Below are positions 33,304 to 42,285 of a stretch of 64,000 nt of DNA, in pieces (within the stretch, counting starts at the first letter, position 1; each line of letters starts with the position of its first letter). Made by a program: the position numbers and the translations under genes. Under the pieces are notes generated by a model. It was not told the DNA's origin and did not search any database. It saw nothing but the letters and a program-made list of their open reading frames with translations. This DNA comes from Amnibacterium sp. CER49 (GTDB lineage: Bacteria > Actinomycetota > Actinomycetes > Actinomycetales > Microbacteriaceae). The stretch spans positions 744,001 through 808,000 of the forward strand of contig NZ_JARVWQ010000001.1 in NCBI RefSeq assembly GCF_029846255.1, in the 5' to 3' direction.

Positions 33304-34776
33304 GTGACTGCCGCCGCCCCGACGCTCGCCCAGCCATCCGTCGCCGCCGTCCGGGCGGTTCCGGCATGGGCGACCCCCGTCGCGGTCGGTCTCCTCGGTG
33401 CTCTCGTGGGTGTCGCCTTCACCTGGGTCCCCTACGGCTGGTCCGACGAGGTGGCCACGCAGACGCTCGTCACCCGCCCGCTCGGCAGCTTCCTGAAGAC
33501 GGTGACGCTGCACGTCGATGCCGTGCACGCCACCTACTACCTCGCCATGCGCCTCTGGGCCACGATCTTCGGCTCGAGCATCGTGGCGCTGCGCATCCCC
33601 AGCGCGATCGCCGTCGGCGTGGCCGCGGTCGGCGTGCACCGCCTCGGTGCACGCCTCGCGGATCGCCGCGTCGCGCTCATCGGTGCGCTGCTCTTCCTGA
33701 CCGTGCCGATGACCATGTGGGCCGCGGGCGAAGCGCGGTCGTACAGCTTCTCGATGGCGGCCGCCGTATGGCTGACCGTCCTGCTCATCTGGGCGGCCGA
33801 CGGTCCACGGCGGCGGTGGATCGCCTACGCGGCCGCGGCCGCCGCATCCGCCTACCTGTTCCTGTACCTACTGCTCGTGGTCCTCGCGCACGCCGTGACG
33901 GTCCTCCTGTCGGCTCGGCTGCGACGCAACCTGATCCGGCTCCTCGTCGCCGACGGCGCAGCGGCGCTCGCGGCTGCGCCCCTGGTCCTGCTCGCCTCCC
34001 GCGAGCAGGACCAGGTCGGGTGGATCTCACCGCTCGGCCCGCAGACGCTCGGTCAGATCGCTGCCGAGTGGTTCGTGGGGTCGTACTGGTACGAGGGGGT
34101 CGCCTGGCTGCTGGTCATCGCCGGGGTCGTGGTGCTGGTGATGCGACGAAGCGGCCCGTCGTCACGGGAGGCGCTCCGGGTGCTCCTGCCGTGGCTGGTG
34201 CTGCCGACGCTCGTCCTCGTGCTCGGAAGCGCGCTCGGCAAGCCGATGTACGTGCAGCGGTACGCCCTGATGTCCCTGCCGGCGGCCGCCCTGCTCATGG
34301 GTGCGGCCGCGAACCGGCTGAAGCGGGCCTCCGCGCTCGCGGTCGTCGTCCTGGCCGCGCTCTGCGCGCCGGTGTACCTGCACCAGCGGGCACCGCTCGT
34401 GAAAGGCGTCGACTGGGGTGAGGACGCCGCGTTCGTCGCGCAGCACAGGACGTCGCAGGCGGGCTTCTACTTCGCCGATCCGTCAGCCGCGCGGGCGCCC
34501 CGCCAGATGCTCGGGGAGTACGCCGCGACGTTCTCCGGGATGGCCGACATCGGGGTCTGGAGGACGGGAGCGAAGCGGCACCGCATCTGGGACTCGGAGG
34601 TGACGCCACGCACAGCGGCGGCGCGCGCAGCCGGTCTTCGCACCGTGATCGTCATCGGCGACCGGGAGCCCAGGGTGGAGTTCGTGCGGGCCGTCGCCGC
34701 CTTCGAGCACGCCGGGCTCCGGGTCGAGGCCTCCGGCTGGTTCCCATGGACGCGAGCCGTCGTCCTCGCTCGCTGA
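33304..34776 (+). CDS. GT39/ArnT-like polyprenyl-phosphate-sugar transferase
   Basis: A 490-aa membrane protein with about 11-12 helices and an outside C-terminal part. The first outside loop has YGWSDEVATQT: the Asp-Glu pair after helix 1 is the catalytic position of GT39, GT83 and related GT-C enzymes. These use polyprenyl-phosphate sugars and act outside the membrane. The GTG start at 33304 has only a weak SD. The coding style looks a little less G/C-biased in third positions than its neighbours, an impression not measured. Possible role: a side-branch sugar added after flipping. Confidence 0.8.
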   Translation: MTAAAPTLAQPSVAAVRAVPAWATPVAVGLLGALVGVAFTWVPYGWSDEVATQTLVTRPLGSFLKTVTLHVDAVHATYYLAMRLWATIFGSSIVALRIPSAIAVGVAAVGVHRLGARLADRRVALIGALLFLTVPMTMWAAGEARSYSFSMAAAVWLTVLLIWAADGPRRRWIAYAAAAAASAYLFLYLLLVVLAHAVTVLLSARLRRNLIRLLVADGAAALAAAPLVLLASREQDQVGWISPLGPQTLGQIAAEWFVGSYWYEGVAWLLVIAGVVVLVMRRSGPSSREALRVLLPWLVLPTLVLVLGSALGKPMYVQRYALMSLPAAALLMGAAANRLKRASALAVVVLAALCAPVYLHQRAPLVKGVDWGEDAAFVAQHRTSQAGFYFADPSAARAPRQMLGEYAATFSGMADIGVWRTGAKRHRIWDSEVTPRTAAARAAGLRTVIVIGDREPRVEFVRAVAAFEHAGLRVEASGWFPWTRAVVLAR

Positions 34777-34913
34777 CCACCTCGCGAAGCCGCCCGTCGG
34801 CCGTCACCTGAGCTCGATCGGCGCCACCCGGGGAGCCGGCCGGTCCCGCGCCCGGCTCGCGGGCGCACCGGGGACCGCGCAGCGCGGGCCTCGAACGCGG
34901 GGAGGATTGCACG

Positions 34914-35807
34914 ATGCGGGGGCGTCGGGTGCGGATGGTGGCCGTCGTGGCCGCCGTCGCGGGGCTGCTCGCGGGGTGCGCGCCCGCGCGGCAGGCGCCC
35001 GCCGCCGCGCCCTCGGCGAGCGCCACCCGCGCGCCGAGCCCGAGCCCCACACCGACCGCGGGCGGCAGCGGATCCCGGATCACGGTGGCAGCGCTCGGCG
35101 ACTCGCTCTCCACCGGCTTCGACGCCTGCGACCACTACGGCGACTGCCCCGCGGCATCGTGGTCGACGGGCACCGACGACACCGTGCACAGCATCGCGAC
35201 CCGGCTGCGGGAGCAGACCGGCGCGCGGGTGATCGTGCACGACGACGCCCGCGCCGGCGCCGCCGTCGACGACCTGCCCCGACAGGTCGACCTCGCGATC
35301 GCGCAGCGGCCCACGCTCGTCACCCTGCTGATCGGCGGCAACGACGTCTGCCGCGCGACGCTGCCGGACATGACGCCCGGCGCGACCTTCGCCGCGATCG
35401 CAGCAGGGCAGCTGCGGCGGCTCGCCGCCGCCCTGCCGGACGCGACGATCCTCGTCGCCTCGGTGCCCGACGTGACCGACCTGCTGCCCGTCGCCGCGCC
35501 GATCTCGACCGCGCGGTTCCTCTGGAGCACGCTCGGCGGCTGCGGCACCGTGCTCGACGCCCCGCTCGCCACCGACCCGGCGGCCGAGCAGCGCCGCGCG
35601 GCCGTCCGGCAGCGGATCGCCGACTTCGACGGCGCGCTCGAGTCCGCCTGCGCCTCGATCAGGACCTGCGTCTTCGACGGCGGCGCGCTGCACGACTACC
35701 AGCCGACCGTCGCGCAGCTGTCGCCGCTCGACTACTTCCACCCGTCCGTGGCCGGCCTCCGCGAGATCGCCGCGCTCGAGTGGGCGGCGCTGCAGCGCCG
35801 CACCTGA
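34914..35807 (+). CDS. GDSL/SGNH hydrolase lipoprotein
   Basis: A 297-aa lipoprotein. The lipobox LLAGC ends at Cys22. A Ser/Pro/Ala linker leads to a complete SGNH domain: GDSLS with nucleophile Ser64, GGND in LLIGGNDVC, and DYFHPS near residue 280 with the catalytic Asp-His. GGAGG 8 nt before ATG 34914. Unlike the protein at 22743, all motifs are intact. Such enzymes remove or move acyl groups on glycans or lipids at the outer face of the membrane. It converges on the LMW phosphatase gene. Confidence 0.88.
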   Translation: MRGRRVRMVAVVAAVAGLLAGCAPARQAPAAAPSASATRAPSPSPTPTAGGSGSRITVAALGDSLSTGFDACDHYGDCPAASWSTGTDDTVHSIATRLREQTGARVIVHDDARAGAAVDDLPRQVDLAIAQRPTLVTLLIGGNDVCRATLPDMTPGATFAAIAAGQLRRLAAALPDATILVASVPDVTDLLPVAAPISTARFLWSTLGGCGTVLDAPLATDPAAEQRRAAVRQRIADFDGALESACASIRTCVFDGGALHDYQPTVAQLSPLDYFHPSVAGLREIAALEWAALQRRT

Positions 35808-35813
35808 TCCGGG

Positions 35814-36437
35814 TCAGCCGCGCAGCAGGGCGGTGAACGCCGCCGCGACCTGCTCGGTCGTGCTGCGCACCGTCTCGACCGCCGCGAGGTGCTCCGGCTC
35901 GGGCAGCCCGTGGCCGTCGACGATCGTCAGCGGATCCTCCGGTGGCACGGGCTTCTGGAACCAGCGCCGCTTGACCGGCTCCAGCGGCGGCATCGGCGCG
36001 AAGCCGCGCACCGAGTGCAGCGCCCGCGCGAGCGCCTCGAGGTCGGCCACCGGCGTCGTGCCCCGCTCCTGCAGCACCGACGCGAGCGCCGCGGCCTCGC
36101 GGAGCGTGAACACCTTCGCCTGCGACCCCGGCGCGAGCCGGGCGATGGCGGACCGCTGCTCCCGCTCCATGGTGAGCACGAGGCCGGCGTGCTCGACGAG
36201 CCGCCGCGTCACGGGCTGCGAGCGGTGCGCCTCGGCGTACGCCGCGTCGCGCTGCGGATCCGGCAGCACCGACGCGGACACCGGGCACATGGCCCAGCCC
36301 TCCTCCGTTCGGGTGCCTGCGCTCTCGACGAGGGGGGCGACGGACGCCGGAAGACGGTCCTGCAGCACGCGCTGCGCGAGGGGCGAGCGGCAGACGTTCG
36401 CGGTGCACACCACGAGGAGCCGCGCCGGCTCCGTCAT
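35814..36437 (-). CDS. low-molecular-weight protein tyrosine phosphatase (Wzb type)
   Basis: A 207-aa cytoplasmic phosphatase. VCTANVCRSP gives the CX5R loop with Cys11 and Arg17. The usual DPxx acid loop is replaced by a late DPLTIVDGHG region, and the protein is about 50 residues longer than the family norm of 150-160, with an insertion around SVRGFAPMPPLEPVKRRW. It is the likely opponent of the BY-kinase at 18834-20261, though 15.5 kb away. A 12-bp palindrome (36488-36499) lies 50 nt upstream of ATG 36437. Confidence 0.85.
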   Translation of the reverse strand: MTEPARLLVVCTANVCRSPLAQRVLQDRLPASVAPLVESAGTRTEEGWAMCPVSASVLPDPQRDAAYAEAHRSQPVTRRLVEHAGLVLTMEREQRSAIARLAPGSQAKVFTLREAAALASVLQERGTTPVADLEALARALHSVRGFAPMPPLEPVKRRWFQKPVPPEDPLTIVDGHGLPEPEHLAAVETVRSTTEQVAAAFTALLRG

Positions 36438-36876
36438 GCCCGGGCTTCGGAGGGAGCGACGGTCGGCATCGGACGAAGCCTATCGGCCGGGGTACCCCGA
36501 AGACGGGATGGTGGCGCCCCTGCCACGCGCGACAGCATGAGCCCTGATCCTCCGGGGATCCCCACGGACCGCCACCCATCGGCCCGTCCCCGCCCGGATC
36601 CCTCCCCCGCCCACCTGCACCCGACAGGCAGCCATGACCCCACCCACGGTCTCCCCGCACCCGCGCCGCGCGAACCCGCGTCGGCGCTCCGCGACTCCGC
36701 CGGCTCCCGCGCCGACGCTCGCCCGCTGACGGAGCGGGCCGCTCCCGGCCCCCGTCCTCCCGCCTGCGCCCCGCCTCGGCGCGGCGTCCTCAGGCGTCCC
36801 TCCGCCGACCCGCCTTCCCCCCGACCCGATCCTCCCTCCCCGTCCGCCGCACCCCGGCGGAGAAACGAGTCCCCTC
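36438..36876. other. 439-base C-rich intergenic region with palindrome and possible leader frame
   Basis: Shared upstream region of the divergent phosphatase and GT2 genes. It contains the palindrome CGGGGTACCCCG (36488-36499) and then a strongly C-rich plus strand. A 31-codon frame, 36634-36729, starts after CCCGACAGGCAGCC, a leader pattern also seen before 42286 (CCCGACAGG) and before 39191 and 43002 (CCCGACGGAG). It is Pro/Arg-rich and could be chance. No other gene is visible. Confidence 0.4.
36488..36499. promoter_or_regulatory. 12-bp palindrome with GGGGTACCCC core
   Basis: CGGGGTACCCCG is a perfect palindrome in the phosphatase/GT2 intergenic region. Its core equals that of the palindrome upstream of the LuxR-type gene (24474-24485). 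Two such 10-bp cores, both just upstream of start codons, suggest one shared binding protein. Confidence 0.4.
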
Positions 36877-37809
36877 ATGTCGCAGCCCTTCTCATCGCCG
36901 GCACCGGCCGTCGGCGTCGTGATCGCCACCCGCGGCCGGCCGCAGCTGCTCCGAGCCGCGGTGCGCGCCGCCCTCCTGCAGGACCACGAGGGCGAGGTGC
37001 AGGTGACCGTCGTCTTCGACCAGGTCGAGATCGACCGGCTCGAGGACGTGCTCGTCCCCGAGGGCCGCACGCTCCGCACGATCGCGAACACCCGTTCGCC
37101 GGGCCTCGCCGGCGGCCGCAACAGCGGCATCCTCGCCACCGGGACCGAGCTCATCGCCTTCTGCGACGACGACGACGAGTGGCTGCCGAACCGCCTCTCG
37201 GCGCAGCTCGACGCGTGGCGCGCCGACCCCGATGCGGCGATGATCGCGAGCGGCGTGCGCATCGAGTCCGCCGGCGGCTCGCACGTGCGGCTCCCCCCGG
37301 CCCGCGCGACGTTCACCGACTTCCTCGACTCGCGGATCACCGAGATCCACCCGTCGACGTTCCTGCTGCGGCGCGCCGACCTGCTCGGTCAGATCGGCCT
37401 CGTCGACGAGGTGCTGCCCGCCTCGTACGGCGAGGACTACGACCTGCTGCTCCGCGCCACGCGCGTCGGCCACGTCCGCAGCGTCGTCGAGCCGCTCGTC
37501 GTCGTGAACTGGAAGCGCACCTCGTTCTTCTCCGGCCGCTGGCAGGGCATCGCCGACGGGCTGTCGTACCTGCTCGTCAAGTTCCCCGAGTTCGCCGACG
37601 CCCGGCAGGGCACCGCCCGGATCGCCGGCCAGATCGCGTTCGCGAACGCCGCCCTCGGCCACCGCCGCGAGGCGCGCCGCTGGGCGCGCGACGCGATCCG
37701 CAACGACCGCCGGCAGCTGCGCGCCTACGCGGCGCTCGCGATCAGCGCGGGGCTCGCCCCGGCGCCCCTGCTCGTCGACCTCGTCAACCGGCGCGGCCGC
37801 GGCCTGTAA
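36877..37809 (+). CDS. GT2-family glycosyltransferase
   Basis: A 310-aa GT-A enzyme. VGVVIATRGRPQLL begins the nucleotide-binding fold at about residue 12; FCDDDDEWLPN at about 95-105 holds the metal-binding DxD; SYGEDYDLLLRA carries the ED acid/base position. The last 90 residues, rich in Arg and Ala, look like the tail of cytoplasmic capsule glycosyltransferases. It is followed after 95 bases by the PssD/PssE-like pair, so the three probably build consecutive links. Confidence 0.9.
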   Translation: MSQPFSSPAPAVGVVIATRGRPQLLRAAVRAALLQDHEGEVQVTVVFDQVEIDRLEDVLVPEGRTLRTIANTRSPGLAGGRNSGILATGTELIAFCDDDDEWLPNRLSAQLDAWRADPDAAMIASGVRIESAGGSHVRLPPARATFTDFLDSRITEIHPSTFLLRRADLLGQIGLVDEVLPASYGEDYDLLLRATRVGHVRSVVEPLVVVNWKRTSFFSGRWQGIADGLSYLLVKFPEFADARQGTARIAGQIAFANAALGHRREARRWARDAIRNDRRQLRAYAALAISAGLAPAPLLVDLVNRRGRGL

Positions 37810-37904
37810 CCCGTCCGTCCCTCCCGCTCCGGACCGACTCCCCACCGGTCCGGCCCCAACCCCTCGCCATCCACTCCCCGCTACCCGAAAGCACCCCTCC
37901 CCCC

Positions 37905-38354
37905 ATGAAGATCCTCCTGGTCGCCTCGACCGGCGGACACCTCGCGCAGCTGCTCACCATGCGCGAGTGGTGGTCCCAGCACGAGCGGCACTGGGTGACG
38001 TTCCAGAAGCCCGACGCCATCGCGGCGCTCGAGGACGAGGCCGTCACCTGGGCCCACCACCCCGTCACCCGCAACCTCCCGAACGCGATGCGCAACCTCG
38101 GCCTCGCGGTCACCACCCTGCGGCGGCTGCGGCCCGACGTGGTCGTCTCGACCGGCGCGGGCGTGAGCCTGCCGTTCTTCGTCGTCGCGCGACTGCTGCG
38201 CATCCACACCGTCTACCTCGAGGTGTTCGACCGCATCGACAGCCCGACCCTCACCGGCCGGCTCTCCTACCCCATCTCCGACGCCATGTGCGGCCAGTGG
38301 CCGCAGCAGCGCGCCATCTACCCGGAGGCCCTCGTGATCGGACCCGCGCTGTGA
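37905..38354 (+). CDS. PssD/Alg14-like glycosyltransferase subunit
   Basis: A 149-aa protein matching the acceptor-side half of the split GT enzyme: MKILLVASTGGHLAQL at the N-terminus, then VVVSTGAGVSLPFFVVARL and YLEVFDRIDSPTLTGRL, ending with VIGPAL. PssD and Alg14 anchor and position their catalytic partner at the membrane. Its stop overlaps the GTG of the partner gene (GTGA). No SD is seen before ATG 37905, only a C-run. PssDE pairs often add a hexose or glucuronic acid to an early lipid-linked sugar; which one is used here is unknown. Confidence 0.88.
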   Translation: MKILLVASTGGHLAQLLTMREWWSQHERHWVTFQKPDAIAALEDEAVTWAHHPVTRNLPNAMRNLGLAVTTLRRLRPDVVVSTGAGVSLPFFVVARLLRIHTVYLEVFDRIDSPTLTGRLSYPISDAMCGQWPQQRAIYPEALVIGPAL

Positions 38355-38995
38355 CCCGCCGCACGCTCGTCGTGTCGGCCGGCACCGACCACCACCGCTT
38401 CGACCGCCTGATCGACTGGGTCGAGGACTGGATCATGACCCGCGGCGCCGATGTCGAGCTGTTCGTGCAGCACGGCACGTCGCGCGCCCCCGAGTACGGC
38501 GAGGGCGTCCCGATGCTCTCGCAGGAGCAGATGCTCGAGCGCTACCGCGGCGCCGACCTCGTCGTGACGCAGGTCGGGCCCGGCTCGATCCTCGACGTGG
38601 CGGCCGCCGGCCGCATCCCGATCGCGGTGCCGCGGCGCCCCGACCTCGGCGAGCACGTCGACAGCCACCAGATCGTCTTCGGGCGGTTCATGGCCAGCAC
38701 CGGCGACGCGATCCTCGCCGAGGACGAGCCGACCTTCTTCGACGCACTCGACGCGGCGTACGCCGACCCCGCCTCCGTGCGGCGGGTCCCCCGCGCCGGG
38801 AACGTCGACGAGACCGCCCGCGAGCTCGGCCGGGTCGTCGAGGACGTGCTCTCGCGGCCCGCCGGCTTCGTCAACTGGTCGCGGCTGCGCCGCGGCAGGG
38901 GCGCCGCCCGCCCGCTCGGCAAGCGGCAGCCCGCCGCGGTGCCCGTGCCGATCGCGCTCCCCGTCCCCCTGGACGCCGTGCCCCAGGCGCGCTGA
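38351..38995 (+). CDS. PssE/Alg13-like glycosyltransferase catalytic subunit
   Basis: A 214-aa protein with the GT28 C-terminal fold: LVVSAGTDHHRFDRL, a donor-site TQVGPGSILDVAAAGRIPIAVP-type region (read here as QVGPGSILD and PIAVPRRPDLGEHVDSHQ) with the GPGS and DSHQ elements typical of PssE/Alg13. An extra 45-residue Arg/Pro-rich tail is unusual. GTG 38351 overlaps the stop of the PssD-like gene, so the two subunits are made together. A hairpin terminator follows at 39004-39034. Confidence 0.88.
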   Translation: MTRRTLVVSAGTDHHRFDRLIDWVEDWIMTRGADVELFVQHGTSRAPEYGEGVPMLSQEQMLERYRGADLVVTQVGPGSILDVAAAGRIPIAVPRRPDLGEHVDSHQIVFGRFMASTGDAILAEDEPTFFDALDAAYADPASVRRVPRAGNVDETARELGRVVEDVLSRPAGFVNWSRLRRGRGAARPLGKRQPAAVPVPIALPVPLDAVPQAR

Positions 38996-39003
38996 TCCCG
39001 GCC

Positions 39004-39034
39004 GGCCGCGGTCCCCGTCGTGGGGATCGCGGCC
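39004..39034 (+). terminator. hairpin terminator after the PssDE-like pair
   Basis: GGCCGCGGTCCCC and GGGGATCGCGGCC form a 13-bp stem (one G-T) with a 5-nt loop, 9 nt after the stop at 38995. A near copy of this sequence lies at 42144-42174. Confidence 0.7.
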
Positions 39035-39190
39035 GGATCCGCGTCCGTGCGACGACGGACCGCCCGCTCCAGCAGCGCCCGCGCACGGAGCGCGGACACC
39101 CCGGCCTCCCCACGACCGACCCCTTCCCCCTCGCGGTGGCCCGGCACGCCCGACAGCGCGTCCCGCCCCCGAACCCGACGGAGCCCCACC

Positions 39191-42055
39191 ATGAACCCCC
39201 TCCTCCTCCCCCGCCGCGCCGCGGCGGCGGCCGCGGCCGCGATCGCCCTGCTGGGCACCGCCGTCGTGCCCGTCGCCCAGGCCGCGAGCGCCAGCACCCC
39301 GGCGCCCGACGGCCGCACCGCCGCGACCGCGGCCGCCTCCTGCTGGGAGATCAAGCAGGGCGACCCGAACGCCGCAGACGGCGTCTACTGGCTGTACACC
39401 CCGGCCCTCGGCGCGCCGCAGCAGTTCTACTGCGACGAGACCACCGACGGCGGCGGATGGGTGCTGCTCGGCCGCGGTCGCGAGAACTGGAGCCAGTCCG
39501 GCGAGGGCTACGGCGCGCCGGCGGATGTGGCCGCGACGGTCACCGGCCCGGCCGCCTTCGACGCCCGCGAGCTGAGCGCGCGGACCGTGAACGGACTGCT
39601 CGACAACGGCGCCGTCTCCGCGCTGCCCGACGGCATCCGCATCCGTCGCGCGGCGAACTCCGCCGGCACGAGCTGGCAGGAGGTGCGCCTCACCCTCGCT
39701 TCGCCCCGCACCGACTGGTCGTGGCAGTTCGACGCCTACCAGCGCGTCGCCACCTGGTCGATCGGCGGCGTGAGCGGGACGGGTGGCACCACGAAGAGCT
39801 TCGGCAGCGGAAGCGGCCTGGGCGTCGTGCAGACCACGATGACCAGGACGGTCGGTTACGCGTCCGGCTTCGGCTACGGCAGCGCCGTGGTCGGCAGCAC
39901 CGCACCCACCGACTACCTCTACCAGAGCGCCACCAGCGGCCAGTACGTGCGCCCGTTCGCGCAGGTCTTCCTGCGCCCGAAGCTGCTGAGCGCGAACCTC
40001 CTCGCCCCGATCCCGGCCACCGGCACCCCCGCCTCCACCCAGGCGCCGCTGCCGAGCAGCCTCGCCCTGAAGACGGTGGAAGGCGTCACCGGACTCGGCG
40101 TCGCGGGAACCGGCATCGAGAACACCGAGGTGTCGGCCTTCACCGAGTCGAACGGCAAGGTGTACGTCGGCGGCAACTTCGACCACGTGCAGCAGAACGC
40201 CGCCGGCGCGGGCCGGGTGCAGCAGTCGTACCTCGCCGCCTTCGACGTCACGACGGCGCAGCTCGTGCCCGGCTTCGCGCCCGTGTTCGACAACCAGGTC
40301 AAGGCGCTCGCGACCCTGCCCGACGGCCGCATCGTCGCCGGCGGCGACTTCAGCACCGTGAACGGCGTACCCGAGAACGGTCTCGTCGTGCTCGACCCGA
40401 CGACCGGCGCGGTCGACACGACCTTCACGGGCCGGCTGATCAACGCGCTCTCGACGAGCGGCGGCCAAGCCGTCGTCCGCGCCCTCGACGTGCAGGGCGG
40501 CTGGCTCTACGTCGGCGGGTCGTTCACGCACGCCACGGGCGGCAGCGCGACCGCCCAGGTCTACTCGCGGGGCGCCGTGCGGCTCTCCGTCACGAACGGC
40601 ACGCCGGACAGGACCTGGACCACCGAGTTCGACGGCACGGTCGTGAGCCTCGACGCCTCCGCAGCGGGCGACCGCGTCTACTTCGCCGGGTACTTCGCGA
40701 ACGACAGGACGACGCCGACCCTCCGCGCCGCGGCCCTCACGACGGCCGGCGCCGCCGTGATCCCGTGGACCGTCGACTTCACCTCGGCGAGCGCGAGCTA
40801 CCAGCAGGCCGTCCGCGAGGTCGGCGACCGTGTCTGGATCGGCGGCTCCGAGCACATGATCTTCAGCTACAACCGCGCGGACATGCGCGAGGCGAGCACG
40901 AACCTCATGTCGAACGAGGGTGGCGACGGGCAGGTGCTCGGCACCGACGGCACCTCCGTCTTCGGCGGCTGCCACTGCTGGCTCGCGGTCTACGAGGGCG
41001 CGCACACCCACGTCTGGAACCAGCCCGGCACCGCGTGGACCAAGGTCTCGAAGATCGAGGCGATGGGCGCGTGGAACGCCACCACCGGCGCGTACCAGAC
41101 GGGCTTCAGCCCCTCGTTCACGAGCCGTGAGGGCGCCGGCGGCTGGGCGGTCTTCACCGACTCGACCGGCGTGACCTGGATGGGCGGGGACTTCACCGCC
41201 GCCCGCATGGGCAGCACCACGAAGAGCTGGGTCGGCGGCTTCGCCCGGTTCGCACCGAACGACTCGACCGCCCCGACGAGCCCCACGAACCTCAAGGTCG
41301 CGGCCGCCGCCACCGGCGTCTCGGCCTCGTGGACCGGCTCGACGGACTCGGGCGGCAGGGTCGCCTACGAGGTGCTCCGCGACGACCGGGTGATCGCCAC
41401 GACCACCGCGACGTCGATCACGCTCCCGACCGGTCCCGACGGGGCGAAGTACTTCGTCCGCGCCGTCGACCCCTCGGGCAACCGCTCGGCGAGCACGCCC
41501 GCCGCGCAGGTCGCGCTCGTCGTCGCCGGTCAGCCGCTGCCGAGCGGCACGGTGCTCGTCGACTCCGGCTCGACCTGGTCGTACTGGTCGCAGGCGACCG
41601 CGCCTGATGGCGGCTGGCAGGCTCCCGCCTACGACGCCTCGACCTGGGCGACGGGCACGGCGGTCCTCGGCTGGGGCACCACGGGGATCACCACCCAGAT
41701 CCCCGCGCCCGCAACCGGGCGGCCGCTCGCCAGCTGCTTCCGCGGATCGTTCTCGATCCCGGCGGGTGGCGTCCCGGGAACGGGCCTCACGATCACGACC
41801 CGCGCGGACGACGGCATCGTCGTCTCCGTCAACGGCACCGAGGTCGGCCGCGCCAACCTGCCCACCGGCACCATCACCGCGACCACCTACGCCCTCTCCG
41901 CGCCGAGCACCACGACCGCGGCAGCGAACCCCGTCACCTTCCAGGTGCCCGCCTCGCTGCTCGTCATCGGCACGAACGTGATCACCGCCCAGGTGCAGTC
42001 CAACTACAAGAGCACCCCCAACACCAGCTTCGACCTCAAAGCGGTCGTGCAGTGA
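39191..42055 (+). CDS. secreted fibrinogen-like, propeller and FN3 modular protein (paralog A)
   Basis: A 954-aa exported protein. Signal peptide about 1-31 (AQAASA). Residues about 50-270 are a fibrinogen C-terminal-like domain: SCWEIKQ, DGVYWLYTP, QQFYCDETTDGGGWVLLGRG. Residues about 300-690 show repeated LATLPDGRIVAGGDFSTVNG-type units (shown as PDGRIVAGGDFS) of a delta-60 or propeller repeat. An FN3 domain (about 697-780) and a C-terminal beta-sandwich (WSYWSQATAP, AYDASTWATGTAVLGWG) follow. ATG 39191 has GGAG at 7 nt. Fibrinogen-like domains bind acetylated sugars in animals; a sugar-binding matrix protein is inferred. The C-terminal DNA is nearly identical to paralog B. Confidence 0.82.
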   Translation: MNPLLLPRRAAAAAAAAIALLGTAVVPVAQAASASTPAPDGRTAATAAASCWEIKQGDPNAADGVYWLYTPALGAPQQFYCDETTDGGGWVLLGRGRENWSQSGEGYGAPADVAATVTGPAAFDARELSARTVNGLLDNGAVSALPDGIRIRRAANSAGTSWQEVRLTLASPRTDWSWQFDAYQRVATWSIGGVSGTGGTTKSFGSGSGLGVVQTTMTRTVGYASGFGYGSAVVGSTAPTDYLYQSATSGQYVRPFAQVFLRPKLLSANLLAPIPATGTPASTQAPLPSSLALKTVEGVTGLGVAGTGIENTEVSAFTESNGKVYVGGNFDHVQQNAAGAGRVQQSYLAAFDVTTAQLVPGFAPVFDNQVKALATLPDGRIVAGGDFSTVNGVPENGLVVLDPTTGAVDTTFTGRLINALSTSGGQAVVRALDVQGGWLYVGGSFTHATGGSATAQVYSRGAVRLSVTNGTPDRTWTTEFDGTVVSLDASAAGDRVYFAGYFANDRTTPTLRAAALTTAGAAVIPWTVDFTSASASYQQAVREVGDRVWIGGSEHMIFSYNRADMREASTNLMSNEGGDGQVLGTDGTSVFGGCHCWLAVYEGAHTHVWNQPGTAWTKVSKIEAMGAWNATTGAYQTGFSPSFTSREGAGGWAVFTDSTGVTWMGGDFTAARMGSTTKSWVGGFARFAPNDSTAPTSPTNLKVAAAATGVSASWTGSTDSGGRVAYEVLRDDRVIATTTATSITLPTGPDGAKYFVRAVDPSGNRSASTPAAQVALVVAGQPLPSGTVLVDSGSTWSYWSQATAPDGGWQAPAYDASTWATGTAVLGWGTTGITTQIPAPATGRPLASCFRGSFSIPAGGVPGTGLTITTRADDGIVVSVNGTEVGRANLPTGTITATTYALSAPSTTTAAANPVTFQVPASLLVIGTNVITAQVQSNYKSTPNTSFDLKAVVQ
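41366..42055 (+). repeat. direct repeat shared with 45204-45896 (gene-conversion tract)
   Basis: Two highly identical blocks in the 3' thirds of the paralogs. Bases 41366-41602 match 45204-45440 with about four differences. Bases 41793-42055 match 45634-45896 with a single difference (T to C, giving Ile or Thr), and identity ends exactly at the stop codon. The 190 bases between are clearly more diverged and differ by 3 nt in length. Confidence 0.85.
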
Positions 42056-42089
42056 CGACGGGGACGACCTCCCGCCCGCACGCCCTCCC

Positions 42090-42120
42090 GATCGCCACGC
42101 CCGTCCCGGTCGTGGCGGTC
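42090..42120 (+). terminator. hairpin terminator after fibrinogen-like gene A
   Basis: GATCGCCACG and CGTGGCGGTC pair over 10 positions (one G-T) with an 11-nt loop, 34 nt after the stop at 42055. Confidence 0.6.
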
Positions 42121-42143
42121 CTCCGGCCGCGCTGACCGGTTCC

Positions 42144-42174
42144 GGCCGCGGTCCCCGTACTGGGGATCGCGGTC
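42144..42174 (+). terminator. second hairpin, near copy of the one at 39004
   Basis: GGCCGCGGTCCCC and GGGGATCGCGGTC flank a GTACT loop. The hairpin and about 20 bases after it (GCGTCCGTCCGACGATGGA) resemble 39004-39056. It lies between the first fibrinogen-like gene and 42286, and may be a back-up terminator or a duplicated leader element. Confidence 0.5.
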
Positions 42175-42285
42175 GCCGGGGCGTCCGTCCGACGATGGAT
42201 CACCCACCTCGCGCGGACCCGGCGCCGGCTCTCCCAGGCCGGCGTCCCGCGCGCTCCCCTCCCCTGTGACCCGACAGGTACCCCG

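Noticed and set aside
36634-36729. 31-codon Pro/Arg-rich frame as a firm gene
   Set aside because: Weak SD, low-complexity product and C-rich background; kept only as a remark in the intergenic entry.
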